64,000 nt of DNA, from positions 992,001 through 1,056,000 of the forward strand of contig NZ_OZ034992.1 of assembly GCF_964030925.1 (NCBI RefSeq), read 5' to 3'. Shown here in pieces: positions 33,577-44,027 of the stretch. The notes beneath the pieces were generated by a model, which saw only the letters and a list, made by a program, of their open reading frames with translations, had not been told where the DNA came from and ran no database searches. The position numbers and the translations under genes are program-made. This stretch comes from Spiroplasma_E sp902809815. GTDB lineage: Bacteria > Bacillota_I > Bacilli_A > Mycoplasmatales > VBWQ01. The number at the start of each line of letters is the position of its first letter. Position 1 is the stretch's first letter.

Positions 33577-34713
33577 GGACATATTCCGTAATTAAATTTA
33601 ATTAATTGTCAATAAAATTGTTTTAAAACTATTTAGTGTTATTGAATATAGAAATAAATATTTTTTGAAAAAATAGTTTAAAAAATGAGTTTACATTTTA
33701 AACAAAAAATTGTTAATAATATTTTTATATTAACTCGATAAAAATTTAAATTTTAAAAAAATATTTTTAATATTTTTTTTTATTTTAATGGTTTTATTTT
33801 ATTAAAAATTTCACAAAGTAAGTTAAATCTTAAGTACATAAGTCTAAATTTAGATTTTCTACATTTATTTACTAAAATTTTGAATCTTTTCAATCAAGCA
33901 AAGACATGTTCAACTTTAATTCTAATTTTAGATACAATCTTATTGTATTTTCTTTCTTGTTTAGTTAATTTTTTATTTTTAGTTCTTTTAATTGGTATTA
34001 TTGTATTTTTATAAATATTTTGTATACCTTGATATCCAAAATCACCAATAATTATTGTTTTTTCTGAAAATTCAAGATTTGAATTTTTTAATATTTGAAA
34101 ATCATGCACTTTACCATTATCAGCAAAAATATCAACAATTTTTTTATTAAAAAATCATATACAATTTGAAATTTTATAGAATACATTCAACTTTTACCAG
34201 AAAAATATTCTAACTGTAGTTTTTTTAGTTGGTCTTTCAATTTCAATCTCAGTTGAAACAATTAAATAAAATTGAAATTCATTTGAATTTTCTTGTTTTT
34301 TATCAATTTTTAATTTATATCTTTCTTTTAAAAATTGGTAATCTTTGTGGTTACTAAGTTTATTTTCTACTCAAGTAATATTTCGAAAACAACTTGATGG
34401 GCTCATTTTAGATTTAATACTCATTTGAAAAAAAGTATAATATTCTTTTCAGTATAATAAAGTCATCATTAATCTTTCTTCTACTGAAAGTTTATTTTTT
34501 CGACCTTTATTTTTTTCTAATTTTTCTATTTCAATTAATTTTTCTAACATTTCATTAAAATGAAAACGTTTTATACCAAAATATCTGTAAAATTCTTCAT
34601 TTTTTAATTTTTTTAAATTTTCAAAAATCATTTTTATCAACACTTTTCTAAATTTATTGTTAATAACAAAATTATTAATTGACTTTTAAAAAATTTAATT
34701 ACGGAATATGTCT
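33577..34713 (-). mobile_element. IS5-family-like element, copy A
   Basis: Bounded by a near-perfect inverted repeat (GACATATTCCGTAATTAAA at each end, inward). A 3-bp TTT on each side fits a target duplication. Nearly identical to the copy at 44028-45183, but 19-20 bp shorter upstream of the transposase. Confidence 0.85.
33780..34643 (-). pseudogene. IS5-family DDE transposase with two compensating frameshifts
   Basis: A 288-codon region. The frame starting at 34643 is broken after ERPTKK; a middle piece (QLEYFSGKS, MYSIKFQIVYDF) is in another frame, and the last part (VDIFADNGKVHDF, IIIGDFGYQG, RIKVEHVFAWLKRF) returns to the first. Both breaks lie in runs of seven A. The same two breaks are in the copy at 44118-44981. 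The DDE_4-type core seems complete when the shifts are removed. Confidence 0.7.
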
Positions 34714-34766
34714 TTTATAGAAATTGATAAAATTATAATAAATATTTGATTTTTTTATAAAACTAT

Positions 34767-34805
34767 ATTTTTATTTATTATTTTTTAAAAAATAATAAAT
34801 AAAAA
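34767..34805. terminator. AT-only hairpin
   Basis: TTTTTATTTATTATTTTTT and its complement form a long palindrome between the IS copy and azoR; it could act as a terminator for either strand. Confidence 0.4.
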
Positions 34806-34856
34806 CTGATAAAATCAAATTATAAAGTTATTTTAGATATTTCGGAGGCAAAAATA

Positions 34857-35519
34857 ATGGCAAATAAAATATTAGTAATTCGTTCTTCTATGATTAAAAA
34901 AGAACTATCTTATTCTGAAAGTTTAGTATCTCGTTTTGTTAAATATTATCGTGAATTTCATCCAGAAGATTCAATAATTGAATTAGATTTAAATCAAATA
35001 CCAATGGCAAGTATTACTATTACGCAAAAAAACTTTACTTCATATTTTAATGAAAAAGATTCTGATTATTATATTAATCAACTAAAAAATGTTAATAAAG
35101 TTATATATACAACACCAATGACAAATTTTAATGTTACTAGCATGACAAAAAATTATTTAGATCACATCTTAGTTGCTGGTAAAACTTTTGATTATAAATA
35201 TACCAAACAAGGTGAAGCTAGAGGATTATTACCACATTTAAAAGTTCAAATTTTGGCGACACAAGGAGCGCCATATGGCTGATATTTATGAGGTAATCAT
35301 GCAACTTATTTAAAAGGGACATGAGAATTTGTAGGTGCTAAAGTAGTAGAACCAATTCTTATTTGTGGTACTAAGGTTCAAGAACTTCATCAAAATGATG
35401 CTAATTTACTTATTGGTTCTAAAATATTAGCAAAAGGTGGAGGTTTGCCAGCATTAGGGCCAGAAAAAACGATGGATAAATTTGAACAGTATATTAAAGA
35501 AGCAGCAAAAAAGTTTTAA
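34857..35519 (+). CDS. azoR: FMN-dependent NADH-azoreductase
   Basis: 220 aa flavodoxin-fold quinone/azo reductase (AcpD family). Residues 4-12 KILVIRSSM form the phosphate loop, TPMTNFNVTSM matches the FMN-binding PMYNFxxPxx region, LDHILVAGKTF follows, and QILATQGAPYG binds the isoalloxazine ring side. It probably reduces quinones by two electrons and limits oxidative stress. ATG follows TCGGAGG. Single gene, closed by the hairpin at 35727. Confidence 0.92.
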
Positions 35520-35726
35520 CTTTAAAAAATATATCAAGTTGAGATACTTCAAATGTTACGAATATGAATTTAATGTTTGCTCATGCTTTAAAATTTAATT
35601 AAAATTTATCAAAGTGAAATGTATCAAATGTTATGAAATACGAAAGTTTTTCTTTTGATTCAGGACTTCATAACTCAAAAAAATTACCAAAGTTTAAAAA
35701 AAATTTTTAATAATTTAAAATACTAA

Positions 35727-35760
35727 TTTAAAAATAGTGCTAATTAGCACTATTTTTAAA
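35727..35760. terminator. bidirectional terminator
   Basis: A 34-base perfect palindrome centred on GTGCTAATTAGCAC with A/T arms, between convergent azoR and the mreB-like gene. Confidence 0.85.
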
Positions 35761-35785
35761 TTAATTTAAGATTTTTATAGTTTTT

Positions 35786-37051
35786 TTATCCTAAATCTTC
35801 GTCCTTTATTAGAATTTCACGATTAGGATTTTGTTCAATTATTAATTGTTTGTAAATTGTATCACGATATTTTACACAACCATCAATAACATTATCTAAA
35901 GGATTTAGAGCAGTACGCACTTCAAAAAGATCTCCTTCATATTTTTGACGCATTGGTTTTGTACCTTTTTCAGTTTTAACTTCAATATAATATTCTTTAG
36001 CTAATTCTTCTTGAATAAATTTATCAACTTTTTTAATATAAGCTCCACCACCACAAATTGTGATTCCCTTACCTTTTTTCTTTAAATCACTAATACTTCC
36101 AGCAGCCTTGTCACCAACAGTTCTTAGTACTCTACGAATGGCTGGAATAATATGTTCTTTGAATTGAACTTGCATAACATTTTCACGAATTTCTTCTGGT
36201 GTAATTTCAATAGTTTTAGAAATTGACATTGTTTCTCCTAGTTGAGAATTTAATCTAGGTAATGAAAAACCCGAAATTGTGTATGGTTTTTCATCTTGAT
36301 ATTTCATAAGTGAGCCAATATTTTTAATAACATCTTCAGCTTCTTTTATTCCAACTTTTAAGGCATGTTTTTTTATAATATATTCTTGAACTTTTTGTAT
36401 TAAATAGTCACCAGCACAATGTGTTGTATATGAATATAATATTGAATTATTACTAATAATAGCAACATCAGTACTGCCACCACCAATATCAATGCACATA
36501 ATTGCACTTCCAAAAATATCTTGCCCTGAACCTAAGGCTGCCATTTTTACTTCTTCTTGTACAAATCCACGGAGTGCTCCTAAACGATATACAATATTTT
36601 CTAAAGCTTCTTTTTGTACTGAATTAATTTCACTTGGTGTTGCCATCAACACAATCAAATTACGATTTTTATCTAATTTTTCATGTTTTTTTATAGAATT
36701 GTTATTAATTTCTTTTAAATTTTTAATTTCAAGTCTGAAATCTTGAAAAATTTTAGTAAGAATACGTTCTAAAGCATCTGGATCAGCAATATTACCATCA
36801 CGAACTGGACGTTTAATAATAACGTTTTCATTTGTTTTGTCAGTTAAAGCCTTAGCCTCTTCACCGTAAAGAATTCTATTTTTTTCATAGTCTTCAGCTA
36901 AATAGGTTGGAGCATCATATCTAAGACCTATATTAATATGTCTAGCTTTAAAGTTTTCTGTTCCGATATCTAAAGCTAATCATTGATAATCAGTTATTGA
37001 TTTAAGTTTGTTATTTTTCTGATTTAAATTTTCTTTTCTTATTTTAAACAT
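35786..37051 (-). CDS. MreB-family actin-like protein, unusually long
   Basis: 421 aa against about 340-350 for most MreB proteins. Phosphate-1 loop region ALDIGTENFKARH, phosphate-2 CIDIGGGSTDVAII, and the adenosine motif ITICGGGAYIKKVD are clear. Extra length lies in the N-terminal 20 residues, a segment around residues 100-130 and the C-terminal 60 residues. Spiroplasma carry several MreB paralogues that shape and move the helical cell; which one this is, or whether it is an extra divergent member, cannot be settled here. ATG 37051 has a weak, distant AAAGGG. Confidence 0.8.
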
Positions 37052-37330
37052 TTCTCTAATTTTCCCTTTCTTTAAATACTTAAATTTTATCTAAATTAAT
37101 TTTACATTATTTTATAAATAAGTTATTTATATTAATTTATAAGGAAATATGGGATTAATGTTGATAATTTTTATTTATTATATTTTGTTTAAAAAACAGC
37201 AAAAACTTTGAAGTATGTAATATATCTAATTTTATAAATATTAAATTTAATTGAATAAATAGTTAAAAATATATTTTAATTATCTGAAAAAATCTCTGGT
37301 TTTTATTAAAAAAAGGAGATAAAATAATCA
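37052..37330 (+). promoter_or_regulatory. upstream region of fruA and the mreB-like gene
   Basis: About 280 AT-rich bases between divergent genes. Only weak -10-like TATATT/TATATC elements are seen, plus AAAGGAG at 37313-37319 for fruA. No CcpA- or FruR-like operator could be recognised. Confidence 0.35.
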
Positions 37331-38437
37331 TTGGAAAGGAAGGTAAAATTGAAAATAACTAATGATTTATTAAACAACTCACATATTATTTTTGAATCTA
37401 ATATTAAAAATCAAATAGAAACACTAACTAAAATTACTGATTTGGCATTTTCATTAGGTTATATTACTAATCGTGATGAATTACTAAAAGCATTTCTTGC
37501 TCGTGAACAAGAATCATCAACAGGTTTTGAAGGTGGAATTGCAATTCCACATGCTAGAATTAAATCAATTAAAAAACCTGCAATTCTAATATTATGTAAT
37601 AATAATGGTGTTGACTGAAAAGCAATAGATGGACAATTAACAACTTTTATTATTGCTTTAATAATTCCTAAAACACAAGCAGAAAATTTACATTTAGATA
37701 TTTTAAGTACACTTGCAATTAAACTTGTAAATGAAGATTTTCGTAAAAAATTAAAAAATGCAAAAAATTCACAAGAAATAATATCGCTTATTAATGATGA
37801 AACAGTTAAAAATAGTACTAAAAAAGAAATAAAAACAATGAAAAATAAGGAAACAAAAAAAATTATTGGAGTTTCTTCTTGTACAACTGGAGTAGTTCAT
37901 ACTTACATGTGTAAAGAATTATTAGAAACCGCAGGAAAAGAACTAGGCTATCAAGTACATATTGAATGTCAAGGTCAAAAAGGACCAGAATATGTACTAA
38001 CAGAACAAGAAATTAAAGAAGCGGATGTCGTTATTTTAGCAACAGATGTTGCAATTGACTTAGAACGTTTTATTGGTAAAAAACATATACTTGTGGTACA
38101 AAACCAGTAGTTAAAGATACTAAACAAACTATTAAAGAAAGTTTAACAAAAGCAAAAATATACGGTGAATCTAATGGAAATAGTGGTGATTTCATTTTAA
38201 ATACTTCGAAAGGTAAACCAGCAATTTTAAAAAATTTATTAAGTGGAGTATCATATATGATACCATTTGTTGTTTTTGCTGGTTTAATTTTTGCTATTGT
38301 TGGTGGTATCGCAAAAGGTACTTTTGGTAATGGATTTGAATTTAAAAATTCATGAGAAGAACAACTTGCTTGATTAAAAACAAATCCACCAGGAGTTAAT
38401 TCTGGATTAATTGGTGGTACAACGTTAATGCATGTAT

Positions 38438-39567
38438 GGTGGTTGGCCCTTAATTACTGGACCATTTTTGATATAAAATTCTAAATTTTAATTTGTAAAA
38501 TTGGTGGTTTTAGAAATTTAGAATGTATTCTTTCATAATTATAAAACATAACATATTGATTTACATCATTTATAGCTTCATTGATGGATAAATATTGATT
38601 TGATCCTTTAGGTAGTCATTCTTGAGATAAATGAGAAAATCAGTTTTCAGATAATACATTACCACCAATATCATAAGGTTGTTTTTTGCTTAAAATTATT
38701 TGTTTATCCTCTGCTCATTTTGTGATATCCTGACAATAAAATTCGTTGGCGTTATCTGAATGTAAAATAACATTTTTTACTTGATTTCAAGAAAATTGTT
38801 TGTTGATTTTTTCAAGAGCAGGAAGAATTAAATCCTGATATGATTTATTAGGAGCAATATTATAACTAACAACATTATTTGAATAAAAATCAATAATTAC
38901 AAAAAGATATAATCATCCTTCTTTAGTATTTATTTGTTTAGTGTCCATTGATCAAATTTGATTTGAAGAGGTTGTACTTTTATAATCTTTGTTTACTTTA
39001 TCCATTGTAGGTATTCACTTATTTGGATTTTTTTTGTTTTTAGGATAGTTATTTTTAGTTTGTTTTAATCCTTGAATATTGTGTTCTTTCATAATTTTTC
39101 GCATTTGTTTTATTGATAATTCTATATTTAAAATGATATTTTTTTCTTGTTTTAATCACTCTTTAAAAGCTGAAAAAATTCTTAAATATCCATAAATTCT
39201 GCCTTTTCTTGTAGAATGAAATTCGATTAAAAGTTGGCATATTTTTTGATATTTATGATTGCATTTAATAATATGATTTTCTTCTTTTTTAATAGGTTTT
39301 TGTTTATTTTTTAAAAAGTAATATGTTGATCTGTTTAATTGAAGATATTGACATAGGTTTCTAATTGAATATTGATTTTTACAATCATCAATAATTTTAA
39401 TTTTTTCTTTGATATTTAATTTGTTAATTACTAATGCTATTTGTTTAATTTTATCCATTAATAAAAATCCTTTCAGGTTAAAATTAGTGTTAATTATATA
39501 ACACAATTGTTTTTAGAATACATTCAGGTTTTTTAAATTAATGGTCTAGTAAAAAGGGCTAAGTGGC
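38438..39567 (-). mobile_element. IS3-family element, copy 5, with target duplication
   Basis: The 1130-bp element inside fruA, flanked by a TAT direct repeat (38435-38437 and 39568-39570). It is the only complete copy in the window with matching flanks, so it marks a simple transposition and defines the element ends. Confidence 0.95.
38481..39458 (-). CDS. IS3-family transposase (orfB type)
   Basis: 325 aa, intact DDE core, same as the other copies. Start ATG 39458 behind GAAAGGA. No orfA is present in the element. Confidence 0.93.
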
Positions 39568-40642
39568 TATTAATGATTATCAATAACATTGCTGGTATTG
39601 GCTTTACATTGATGATACCAATCATGGGTGCTTATATTGCTTATTCAATCGCAGGACGTCCCGGTATTGCTCCAGCAATGATTATTACATTTTTATTAGT
39701 ATCACCTGGTACGGGAATGTGGTTTGGATGAGGAGTATTTAATCTTACTGCTAGTTCTAAAATTGATGCAAGTCAACCTTTTCAGGGTAACGCTAATGTT
39801 TCATGAACATTATTTGGTGCTCTTTATGGAGGATTAATGGTTGGTTATTTAGTTAGATTTGTAAATTCATGAAAAGTACCAAAATGATTATTACCAATTA
39901 TGCCAATTATTATTATTCCTGTTTTTTGTACAGCAATTATTGCAATTCCAACCGCTTTCTTTTTAGCAGCACCATTTGGATATGTAATGGGTGCATTGGA
40001 TTATGGTTTAAGTTGAATGGGGTTATATCCAAATATAGGGTTTTTAGTTGAATTATTATTAGGAGCAATGGTTGGATTTGATATGGGTGGTCCAATTAAT
40101 AAAACAGCTGTTCTTGTTGCAACATCATTAATGGTACAAGATGGTGGTCGATTAATGGACCAGTAGCAGCAGCGATTCCGATTGCGCCATTGGGTTGTGC
40201 ATTAACATCAACAGTATTTAGTCGTAAATTATTTACAAAACAAGAACAATCATTAGGGTGAAATGCCTGATTATTAGGGTTTATGGGAATTTCTGAATCT
40301 GCTATTCCATTTGCAGTGAGAGATACATGAAGAACAATAGTTGCTAATGTTATTGGTAGTGCTGTTGCGGGTGCTTTAGCATTTGGTTTTGGTGTACTTG
40401 GTCATGTCGGGGCTTGAGGTTCTTTTATTATTGCTTTATTTGGTGGTGTTACTAATATTGATGGTAGTTATATTGGTATTTTATGATATGCAGTAGCTAT
40501 TATTATTGGTACGGTAGTACAATCTATTATTTATACTTCACTTTTATTGCAAAAGCAAGGATTATATAGATCTTCAATTTTAACGTTATTAAATAAAATT
40601 GGAATTAAAACTAAAAATAAAAAAAGAAAATAATATTAATAT

Positions 40643-40981
40643 ATGAATAATAAAAAAAATTGATGATTTGAAAATCAATATAGTCGAAGTACAATAACTA
40701 TTGATGATAAAAAAATAACTATTTATCATAAAGGATTAACAACTTTTAGTTTAAAAAAACAAACTAAAAATATTATTATGATTAATAATATTAATTATTT
40801 AGTTCTTAGAAAGCCAACTTTTTGACAGTGTGGGTACCTTTATTTTGTTTTAAAAAATGAAATTGAAAAAACTAATAATCAAGAAATTTTATTATCTAAT
40901 TTGTGTATAGCCTTCAAACGAAAAAATGAATTTAAAGAAGCAGAAGAAATTAAGAGTATTATTGATAATTTAACTATTTAA
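40643..40981 (+). CDS. hypothetical protein, possible PH-like fold
   Basis: 112 aa, starting 10 bp after fruA and probably co-transcribed with it. The N-terminal half has alternating beta-prone strands (STITIDDKKITIYHKGL, YLYFVLKNEI) and the end is a charged helix, KEAEEIKSIIDNL. This is reminiscent of small bacterial PH-like or DUF4429-type domains, but that is only a shape argument. Trp residues are TGA. Confidence 0.6.
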
Positions 40982-41000
40982 ACTAAAAAAAGCATTTTAA

Positions 41001-41092
41001 TTGACACATTAAAAAAAATAAATTACAATTCTAATTATAATTTAATAGATGTCCAATCCTAATATAGATATTTCTCTATATTAGGATTTTTA
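41001..41092 (+). promoter_or_regulatory. promoter followed at once by a hairpin with T-run
   Basis: TTGACA at 41001-41006, a 17-base spacer and TACAAT at 41024-41029 make the best sigma-70-like promoter seen in the window. A transcript from here would meet a 13-bp stem (AATCCTAATATAG and its complement, 41055-41088) with a T-rich tail. Either the hairpin ends the upstream unit or the locus is an attenuator or tiny RNA in front of the 41128 gene. Confidence 0.5.
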
Positions 41093-41127
41093 TTAAATTA
41101 AAATATTTGAAAGGGAGATTAAAAGAT

Positions 41128-41415
41128 ATGCCTAAAAATATACAAAATATACAAATGACAGAAAAAGAATATAAAAATTATAAAAAACAAAAAGCAATTC
41201 AAGAAGAAATGATATTAAAAACAAAAAGTACAGCAAAAAAAGCGGGGAAAATTGCTATTAATCATGCGCCAACAATAGGTGGTACGTTGGGGTTTTTAGC
41301 AGGTGGATTTGGTGCAGGACTTACTGATAATAATTATAATACTATTTTTGATTATTTTTACAAGTATGCTTTTAAATGCAAAATAACGCCTAAATTAAAG
41401 GCGTTTATTTTGTGA
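41128..41415 (+). CDS. small protein with a chimeric C-terminus
   Basis: 95 aa from ATG 41128, which sits behind GAAAGGGAG in a context (GATTAAAAGATATG) identical to that of the 29688 gene. Charged helical start, then a Gly-rich hydrophobic segment (APTIGGTLGFLAGGFGAGL). The last 25 or so residues are encoded by the end of an ISLre2-type element that is repeated inverted at about 45780-45835, so the native C-terminus was replaced. Confidence 0.5.
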   Translation: MPKNIQNIQMTEKEYKNYKKQKAIQEEMILKTKSTAKKAGKIAINHAPTIGGTLGFLAGGFGAGLTDNNYNTIFDYFYKYAFKCKITPKLKAFIL

Positions 41416-41789
41416 GACCTATAACTATTAATTATATTGAACTTGTTTATTATATTTTAAATATGAAAGTATTTTTTTAAATAATTTTGATTTTAGTCAA
41501 AATTACACTTATATATGTTTATAATATTAAAGTAAATTATTTTTTTAAATATATTTACAATAAATTTAGATTTTTTTTAAAATAGTTAGGAGAAGTAAAT
41601 GTGAATTTTAATTACAAATGAACTTATAAAGAACAATATCCTAAAATTGATAATTTAATTTTAGAACATATAACAAAGAAATGAGAAAAATGAGATTGAA
41701 GAATAAAAAATACAAGAGATAAAAAGAAATATAAAATTGTTGATTATGAATATCGAACAAGAAAAACAATTAAAAGAATTGAGTATTCA
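41337..41789 (+). repeat. left arm of a 450-bp inverted repeat (ISLre2 5' end)
   Basis: The sequence from ACTATTTTT through the AACGCC...GGCGTT hairpin to the first 60 codons of an ISLre2 transposase is repeated, inverted and imperfect, at about 45390-45835. The arms flank 3.6 kb. Confidence 0.75.
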
Positions 41790-41795
41790 AAATAA
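41601..41795 (+). pseudogene. ISLre2 transposase, N-terminal remnant
   Basis: About 64 codons from GTG 41601, similar to the start of the 43288-45568 transposase (FNYKW, KKWEKWDWRIKNTRDKKK, YEYRTRKT). The match stops at 41766-41770 and the frame ends at TAA 41793-41795. The break falls at the start of another ORF. Confidence 0.65.
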
Positions 41796-42012
41796 TTCAG
41801 TCGATGATATTCTTACAAAAGAATTAGCAAACACATTATCTACTGTTCCTATGACTTTTGCTACTTTAAATAAGGGTAATCCTATTTCTCAAGATGTAAT
41901 AAATGCTGCTAATTTAATGTCTATAAGTCCATCTTCAAAACCTGTTGCTGATAAACAAAAAAAACCAAAAACCTCTTATTTCTATGTAATATCATATACA
42001 TTTATAGTTTAA
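41746..42012 (+). CDS. hypothetical protein, doubtful start
   Basis: 88 aa if ATG 41746 is used, but the first codons overlap the ISLre2 remnant and no Shine-Dalgarno is seen, so the real N-terminus was probably lost at the junction. Mostly hydrophilic and helical with Ser/Thr/Pro-rich end. It is followed by a good ribosome site for the 42026 gene. Not recognised. Confidence 0.35.
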   Translation: MNIEQEKQLKELSIQNNSVDDILTKELANTLSTVPMTFATLNKGNPISQDVINAANLMSISPSSKPVADKQKKPKTSYFYVISYTFIV

Positions 42013-42025
42013 AGGAGGATTACTT

Positions 42026-42661
42026 ATGCATTTTGATCCTATCGAAGACTTGTTTAATGATTTAGGTTCACAGTTTCAGTCTTTTGAAAATGATACTGAA
42101 ACTTTCTTTAATAATTTTGGTGATAATATAAGTTCAGAATTTGAAGTATTTACAAAAGATTTAAATACTAATTTTCAATCTTTTAGCAATGATGCAAGTA
42201 ATGTCTTTAATGATCTAGGTAAGGAGTTTCAATCTCTGAGTAATGAAATTAGTGAAGGTTTTCAAACATTTGTTCATAATTTTGAAACTGCCTTTAAAGA
42301 TTTTGGTAATAATATAAAAACTTTTTTTAATAATATTGGTAATAATATTGAATCATTTTATAACGGTATTACTTCATTTTTTTTAGGAATTGAAAATTTA
42401 ATTAAAATTATGCCCTATGCAATTGGTGGAGTAATTGGATCAGTTATAGCATTTAAGATTTATAAAGCAAGAAAGTCAATGTTAAAAAATGAAAGAATAA
42501 GAAAAATATATAAAATTTGTAAAAATCAAGAACTAAATAATGATATTAAAAATGTTAATTTTGATAAATTAAAACCAGTAGTAAATAATACAAAACTTAC
42601 AACAAGTAAATCAAAAAAGTTTACTAAAAAAATTTGGGAGATTGTCAAAAATCCGGAATAA
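42026..42661 (+). CDS. amphipathic-repeat membrane protein
   Basis: 211 aa from ATG 42026 behind AAAGGAGG. Residues 1-115 are a chain of short related units (FNDLGSQFQSFENDTETF, FNNFGDNIS, FQSFSNDASNVFNDLG, and so on) with Phe at regular spacing and Asn/Asp/Ser between, forming long amphipathic helices. One membrane helix follows (about 128-146), then a basic cytoplasmic-type tail. The layout resembles lipid-surface-binding or apolipoprotein-like helices. Family unknown. Confidence 0.65.
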   Translation: MHFDPIEDLFNDLGSQFQSFENDTETFFNNFGDNISSEFEVFTKDLNTNFQSFSNDASNVFNDLGKEFQSLSNEISEGFQTFVHNFETAFKDFGNNIKTFFNNIGNNIESFYNGITSFFLGIENLIKIMPYAIGGVIGSVIAFKIYKARKSMLKNERIRKIYKICKNQELNNDIKNVNFDKLKPVVNNTKLTTSKSKKFTKKIWEIVKNPE

Positions 42662-42769
42662 ATTAATTCATATAGTCTTATTATTTTGTTAGACAAGAAA
42701 TAATTAGGATTTTTATGAAATTGTACATTCATCTTACTATTTTTTAAAAGATATTTCAACTAAAATACT

Positions 42770-42799
42770 TATAATTAAGTTTAGTAAGTGCTAAACTTA
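42770..42799 (+). promoter_or_regulatory. promoter with AAACTTA-type palindrome (site 4)
   Basis: TATAAT 42770-42775 is directly followed by TAAGTTTAG and CTAAACTTA with a 6-base spacer (42776-42799). Half-sites match those at 14066, 29604 and 30126 but in the opposite arrangement. Confidence 0.5.
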
Positions 42800-42826
42800 T
42801 GGAATAAAGTTAAGGAGAATTTAAAA

Positions 42827-43285
42827 ATGAAAATTAAAACACTTAAAAAATTACAGTTATTAACTGTATCATTATTTATTTTAACTATTTTAACTTTAAT
42901 TATAGGATTGTGATTAATAGGTTTATTTCATGGAAAAGAAGTAGTAATCTCGAAAGATATTTCTTTACATAAAATTTTAAAAAAAATATTTAAATATAAT
43001 GGTTTTATATTATGAAGTAAATATAGTTTATATTATATTCTAAGTAATAATAACATTTCTCTTAAAAATTTTGGAAACTATTATACTGTTCATAATTATT
43101 ATCATTATTCTTTATTACAATTTAAAATTGGAATTATTTTTTGTGAGATTTTAGTACCAATTTTAATATTTATAACTATATTTTTAATTTTAAGAATAGT
43201 TTATTTAAAAATAAAAATTAAAAATAAAAATTTTTGAGACTTTATTGCAAATTGTGAAATAATCAATAATTATTACATTCATTAA
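42827..43285 (+). CDS. two-segment membrane protein, family shared with 61825-62217
   Basis: 152 aa. N-terminal hydrophobic helix (about 13-35), an exposed domain of about 70 residues rich in Tyr/Asn/His, then a second helix in LLQFKIGIIFCEILVPILI. The second helix closely matches LQIGVIFCIILVPTLF in the 61825-62217 protein. ATG follows TAAGGAG. The exposed loop would face outside. No function known; the gene ends 3 bp before the convergent ISLre2 remnant stop. Confidence 0.65.
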
Positions 43286-44027
43286 AACTATGTTTCTAAA
43301 TTTATCTTATTACATTTAAAAATAACCATTTTAATATAAATTAAAATATTATATGTTCTATTACCAAGCATTTCTTTTAAAACATGTCAAATATTTGTTT
43401 CAGTAAAGCAACCAATATTTCATTTTGCAACTTGATTTTCAATACCTTGTTTATTATTTTTAAAATATTTTTTCTTTAATTTTTTATGATTATCTAATTC
43501 TTTATATAAATAATCAATTAATTGTTCATATTGACCATTATTAATTAAATTTTTACAGTAATTATATTCTTTTAAATATTTTCCTTTATTTCCCGCCATT
43601 ATACCAAGATATAATGTTCCAATTAAATGGAATTTATCTAAAACAAACTGTGCACCTAAATAATCAGCAACATCTTTAATTCATCCTGCACTATCACCAC
43701 AAATAATAATTTTTGCTTGTTCAATATTTTCATAAAATTTTTGACAATGTTCTTTAACAAATTCAGCAGTTTTTTTAACGCCAATTGCTATTTTTGTTGG
43801 TCTTATAATTGCCTTTACTCTTTTATTTTGTACTTTATGATTAATATTATCTGTATATGTTACTATTAATCGCATAGAATGCTTTGTACCTTTACGTTTA
43901 AAATTTCAAAATTTTCGGTGACCATCATCAATAGCAACAAAAATAGGTTGATTTTTTTCTAATTTTACTTTTACTGGATTTGCTTCAATTACTTCTAAAT
44001 TTTTAAAAACTCTATGAATAGAACTAA

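Larger units (their letters stand above)
37331..40633 (+). pseudogene. fruA: fructose PTS enzyme IIABC, broken three times
   Basis: IIA domain (GGIAIPHARI phospho-His site), IIB domain (GVSSCTTGVVHTYM with the active Cys) and an IIC membrane domain can be read across 37331-40633. Breaks: a missing G at 38095-38096 after IIB, an IS3 copy at 38438-39567, and a missing G at 40157-40158 in IIC. With the IS and one TAT removed the frame GGTTLMHVLMIINNIAG is restored. Start is TTG 37331 or TTG 37349. Fructose uptake through this gene is lost unless another copy exists. Confidence 0.9.

Noticed and set aside
35525..35726. imperfect direct repeat (ATCAAG/AAGTGAGAT...CAAATGTTA) after azoR
   Set aside because: Short, diverged and AT-rich; too weak to call a repeat or a pseudogene.
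36492..36746. plus-strand frame inside the mreB-like gene
   Set aside because: Antisense shadow with no start signal.
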